The notes under the pieces: generated by a model | Told to the model about the DNA's origin: nothing | Seen by the model: the letters and a program-made list of their open reading frames with translations, nothing else | Database searches by the model: none | Shown: in pieces, positions 32,978-35,751 of the stretch | How positions within the stretch are numbered: the stretch's first letter is position 1 | How the letters are laid out: every line of letters starts with the position of its first letter | Position numbers and translations under genes: made by a program | NCBI GenBank assembly: GCA_019118685.1 | Contig: DWYL01000267.1 | Span: 1 to 35,751 of the forward strand | DNA length: 35,751 nucleotides | Reading direction: 5' to 3' | DNA from: Candidatus Blautia merdipullorum | Lineage (GTDB): Bacteria; Bacillota; Clostridia; Lachnospirales; Lachnospiraceae

Positions 32978-33196
32978 GAGATTGTGCCTTTGATATATTT
33001 CATTGCTATTATTTTGCTTTTTCTTTAGGAAAAAGGAAATATCAAAAATATCAGATCATGGTGCGATAAAGAATAGAATACCAGCAAAGTATTAGCAGAT
33101 TAAATGAAATTATCGGGCTGTTTTATTCTGTGACGATATGCTATAGTATTGCTGTAAGCTAAAGCTAACTTATAAAGGAAGAAGGGCCGTGAGCAT
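32978..33196 (+). other. AT-rich stretch before the AraC remnant
   Basis: No intact gene. TATAGT (about 33142) resembles a -10, and AAGGAAGAAGGG at 33175-33186 resembles a ribosome binding site followed by GTG and ATG codons in another frame than the AraC remnant. This is probably the original upstream region of the decayed regulator gene. Confidence 0.4.
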
Positions 33197-33637
33197 GTGG
33201 GATATTTCAGGATCAAAGCTATTGAGCTCCTTTATCATATGGATCAGCTCACCCAGGTGAATGGCTGTGATTTCAAGTACTTTGATAAGGGGCAGATACA
33301 GGCCGCAAAAGCAATACGGGATTACCTGATACAGCATTTGGATGAGAAAATTTCATTGGAACATCTGGCGAAAGAAGCACATCTGAGCCTTACGGTATTT
33401 CATAAGGTTTTTTCTCATATTTATGGTGATACGCCTTATGCTTATCTGAAAAAATATAAAATGAACCTTGCGGCGGATATCCTTTTGAATGAAAATAAAA
33501 AGATCGGAGATATTGCTCTGGAATTGGGATACAGTAACGCCAGCAAATTTGCAAAAGCGTTTCAATCGGTCTATGGGGTTCTCCCAAAGGATTATCGGAA
33601 GAAAAAATGGAAGAAATGGGCTATTTTTAGCCTGTAA
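33197..33637 (+). pseudogene. AraC-family regulator, C-terminal fragment
   Basis: 146 residues covering only the DNA-binding half: ISLEHLAKEAHLSLTVFHKV is the first HTH and IGDIALELGYSNASKFAKAF the second, ending LPKDYRKKK. Related regulators have 150-250 extra N-terminal residues; here the homology begins abruptly at GYFRIKAIELLYHM. An ATG with a good ribosome site lies just upstream in a different frame, which suggests a deletion joined the old start region to the middle of the gene. It might still be translated from GTG 33197 and bind DNA. Confidence 0.75.
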
Positions 33638-33664
33638 ATAAAGGAACAGAGTAGAAGGAACTGA

Positions 33665-34072
33665 CTGGAAACAGTAAAATATTGTGATGAATTTATCCGT
33701 GAAATGCCCGATGGCTACCAGACTCTTCTCGGAGAGAACGGAAGCACCTTATCCGGGGGAGAGCGGCAGCGCATTTCTATTGCAAGAGCACTTCTGAAGA
33801 ACGCACCTGTCATTCTCCTTGATGAGGCTACAGCCTCCCTGGATCCGGAAAATGAAGTTCTCGTTCAGAAAGCGATTGCAAAGCTGGTTGAAGGAAAAAC
33901 GGTGATTATGATCGCACACCGGCTACGCACAGTGGCAGACGCTGATCAGATCCTTGTATTAGAGGATGGGAAATTGGTGGAAAGGGGAACCCATAAAGAG
34001 CTGATGAAAAAGAAGGGACTGTACCAGAGATTGTATCATATCCAGCAGGAAAGTCTGGGATGGGGTGTTTAG
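33665..34072 (+). pseudogene. ABC transporter ATPase, C-terminal fragment
   Basis: The frame is open from 33665 and reads [20 protein letters not shown], then signature LSGGERQR, Walker [11 protein letters not shown] and H-loop IAHRLRTV to the end. About 127 residues remain; the permease, Walker A and Q-loop are missing. It aligns with the last 130 residues of the second ABC gene at 24.5 kb. With the preceding AraC fragment it looks like the two ends of an AraC-ABC-ABC operon after an internal deletion. Not functional as a transporter. Confidence 0.85.
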
Positions 34073-34108
34073 ATTCGGGTACAGGACAAAAAGATTCTGA
34101 TAAATTTT

Positions 34109-34145
34109 AAGCCCGGGTTCTGCATTTTTGCACCTGGGCTTTTTA
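34109..34145. terminator. Terminator shared by ABC remnant and Doc remnant
   Basis: AAGCCCGGGT (34109-34118) pairs with ACCTGGGCTT (34132-34141), with T runs on both strands. The Doc stop codon (34143-34145) adjoins the stem. The hairpin closely resembles 32936-32970, sharing GCATTTTT in the loop. Confidence 0.85.
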
Positions 34146-34421
34146 GATCTGATGTGTGAGTATCCAGTTCAGTAAATCAGAAGATTGAATGGTGCCTGCC
34201 GCTAATTGCAGGATAACATCGGACAATTCTGCTTGCGTATGCTGCAATTCAATCCCGTTTAAGGCAAGCAGCACCAGCATGACGTGTGCGCCGGTACGTT
34301 TGTTCCCATCTACAAAAGGGTGGTTTTTTACCAGACAAAAGCAAAGATGAGCTGTCTTCTGCAGGAGAGATGGATAGACATCTTCCCCGCCAAAGGTCTG
34401 ATATCCAAGAATAGGAGAAAT
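34143..34421 (-). pseudogene. Doc/Fic death-on-curing toxin, N-terminally truncated
   Basis: The reverse strand encodes 92 residues with the Fic/Doc catalytic loop HPFVDGNKRTGAHVM (34-48 of the fragment), preceded by QTFGGEDVYPSLLQKTAHL, the usual Doc context. Doc phosphorylates EF-Tu. Full-length proteins of this type have about 125-130 residues; here about 35 N-terminal residues are missing. A TGA stop (34422-34424) lies directly upstream and no start codon lies before the motif. No antitoxin gene is seen on the same strand. Probably a dead toxin gene. Confidence 0.85.
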
Positions 34422-34441
34422 TCAACCTATTATTATGATAG

Positions 34442-34639
34442 GTTTACAGGCAAGGGCGGTCAAAATCTCTACAGCGAAGCAGCCGGGAAACGGACGTGGG
34501 GGTAAACTCCCGGGCAAATAATGGGGTGAAACATAAGAGGGTGGCAGCCCAGGAGATCTTTGATAAGTTCGACGCTGAAAACAGTATAATCTACTCCATA
34601 GACTATGTTATAATTGGAACGACCAATTTAGCTATGTAG
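34442..34639 (+). other. Possible remnant coding frame of unknown origin
   Basis: An open frame of 65 codons without an ATG near its start reads, toward its end, VAAQEIFDKFDAENSIIYSI followed by DYVIIGTTNLAM and TAG. Its codon and residue composition looks protein-coding in the second half. No family is recognised. It directly precedes the next frame and may be the tail of a gene lost by deletion. Confidence 0.3.
34612..34628. promoter_or_regulatory. Short palindrome next to a -10-like hexamer
   Basis: AATTGG (34612-34617) and CCAATT (34623-34628) are perfect inverted arms around five bases, overlapping TATAAT (34610-34615). It could be an operator for a downstream transcript, although it also lies within the tail of the possible remnant frame. 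Confidence 0.35.
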
Positions 34640-34763
34640 TATGGAATTAAGAGAGGCTGAGATACCACCTGCAATAACCAAGACGGCAGGAAAAGCTAAT
34701 AAGCAGATTGATGACTTGCGTATTATAACGGTGATAATGAAAAAAGAAAAAGGAATACAAAAG

Positions 34764-35560
34764 ATGGAAGAAACAACATTGAGTCTTGAAAAGAAAAAAA
34801 CATTTTGAAAAATGTAGAAGATCTCTTGCAACTTTATCATGACGGGAGCCTTGGAGGAGAAATTATGCCAGAGGATGCAAATCCTGGGTTAGGGAAAGGT
34901 ACGAAGGAAAACTATTTATATTTTACTTTGCCCATGGCCTTAAATTACCAAAGAAATTCATATAAACTTTGGGAAGCGGCAAAAGCTGCATACCTTGACG
35001 CTGAAACCCGAGATATATTTTCACCAGAATGTGTTGTAAAAATGAAACAAGAGGAATTGCGTATTAAACTGTTAAGGTATAAGGTGGCACTTCAACCTAA
35101 TAAACATATAGAGATATGGGAGCGGTTGTGTAGCACATTTATGGATAAATTTCAGGGTGATGTCAGGAAACTGTTTTGGGATAATGATAATTCCGTCAAA
35201 AAGATTAAAGAGTATATTCTGAAAAACAAAAAGGGGTTCCCATATTTATCTGGTACTAAGATTTTGAATTATTGGCTATATGTGATGTCCCAATATACAG
35301 ATGCAAAGTTGGAAGACAGGCAGTGCATTACGGTCGCACCAGACACACATGTTATTCAGGCAAGTGAAAAATTGGGATTGATTACACATGATGAAGCAGA
35401 AAAGCCTAATATACGGGAGAAAGTAAGCTCTCTTTGGGAAGAAGTATTTAGGGACACGGAGAGATGTCCAATAGATATTCATACTCCTCTGTGGTTGTGG
35501 AGCAGAGGTGGTTTTAAGGTGAAAGTGGGCGAATGCAATGCAGAACCATCTCAAAATTGA
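34764..35560 (+). CDS. Orphan protein, helical, with a frame change near its 5' end
   Basis: The long frame (from 34805, 251 residues, with only a TTG as start) reads as one soluble helical protein. A preceding frame starts at ATG 34764 with AAAGGA upstream, runs MEETTLSLEKKK and stops at 34808. Moving one base back within the A7 run (34794-34800) joins the two into MEETTLSLEKKK-NILKNVEDLLQLYHDG, a natural-looking N-terminus. The gene is therefore broken by a one-base change, read by slippage, or affected by a sequence error. The segment KKGFPYLSGTKILNYWLYVM followed by CITVAPDTHVIQASEKLGLI faintly resembles helix-hairpin-helix DNA glycosylases, where an Asp near HVI would be catalytic. That is only a guess; no family is firmly recognised. 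Confidence 0.6.
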
Positions 35561-35751
35561 GAGTAATTTCGACTGCCAGTTGATTGATAAGATTAAAGAA
35601 TAAATAAAAAGCACACAGATCCTTACCACTTTTGACAGTCTCCATATGCCGCATTTTGCTTATCCCGTGATTACTTTAGCAGTCTCAGCGGTAATTACAT
35701 ACCCGGCAAATTGCGGTAAAACAGGGCAAACACAGCCCCTCCGTTATTCCT
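35561..35751. other. Right-end stretch without a recognised gene
   Basis: AT-rich at first, then more mixed. No open frame with a recognisable product was found on either strand. A gene on the reverse strand could begin beyond the right edge, but nothing supports it here. Confidence 0.4.

Noticed and set aside
34791-34808. Programmed -1 ribosomal frameshift of the classic A-AAA-AAC/G type
   Set aside because: The run is AAG AAA AAA ACA in the starting frame, so the P-site tRNA would have to re-pair with GAA. The phase does not fit the canonical heptamer. RNA polymerase slippage, decay or error is more likely.
35561-35751. Start of a reverse-strand recombinase or transposase
   Set aside because: Short reverse-strand frames exist but show no motif and contain stops; there is not enough sequence to support a call.

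Overview
The window looks like chromosomal DNA of a gut-type Lachnospiraceae bacterium (Bacillota; Blautia, Ruminococcus or Mediterraneibacter-like). The evidence is purine-rich ribosome binding sites of the AGGAGG type, moderate GC, an ATP-type PEP carboxykinase, an AmmeMemoRadiSam locus, AraC/LysR/TetR regulators beside nearly every operon, and protein sequences that read as clostridial. Genus assignment is inference. No rRNA, tRNA, CRISPR array, intact transposase or integrase was seen.

Left part (1-9.5 kb): the 5' part of pckA runs off the left edge. It is followed by a LysR regulator divergent from a split two-gene chromate-type transporter, then an AraC regulator. Next come a sugar O-acetyltransferase and a MATE efflux pump that overlap, ending in a structured 3' region and a clear terminator. 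A metabolic island follows: class II ketose-bisphosphate aldolase, LysR regulator, and a URO-D-fold methyltransferase-like protein.

Middle (9.6-22.4 kb): a fused MEMO-AMMECR1 protein, its radical SAM partner and an RNA cyclic phosphodiesterase form one operon. After them lie an alpha/beta hydrolase, a metallophosphoesterase, an XRE regulator, an AI-2E-family membrane protein and a tight DUF1810-DUF1653-small protein operon. Then comes an unusual fusion of a NifX-like domain to a SlyD-type prolyl isomerase through a His/Cys-rich linker. An alcohol/aldehyde dehydrogenase operon is divergent from a TetR repressor that has a strong promoter and overlapping palindrome.

Right part (22.4-35.75 kb): a 300-bp highly structured gene-free stretch precedes a heterodimeric ABC exporter-fold pair. 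Then follow an AraC regulator, a HAD phosphatase, a TetR regulator with a promoter that implies a leaderless mRNA, and an aldo/keto reductase with a ferredoxin-like tail. A 42-nt repeat occurs on both sides of this block in opposite orientation (39/42 identical). Beyond it lie a short TetR divergent from a GH27 alpha-galactosidase, an orphan membrane protein, and a decayed zone. That zone holds an AraC C-terminal fragment, an ABC ATPase C-terminal fragment, a Doc toxin fragment and an orphan gene whose 5' end is broken by a frame change at an A7 run.

The most interesting items are the NifX-SlyD fusion with its structured leader, the dispersed structured repeats, the MEMO-AMMECR1-radical SAM operon, the URO-D-like protein that lacks the usual zinc cysteine, and the orphan gene at the right end.
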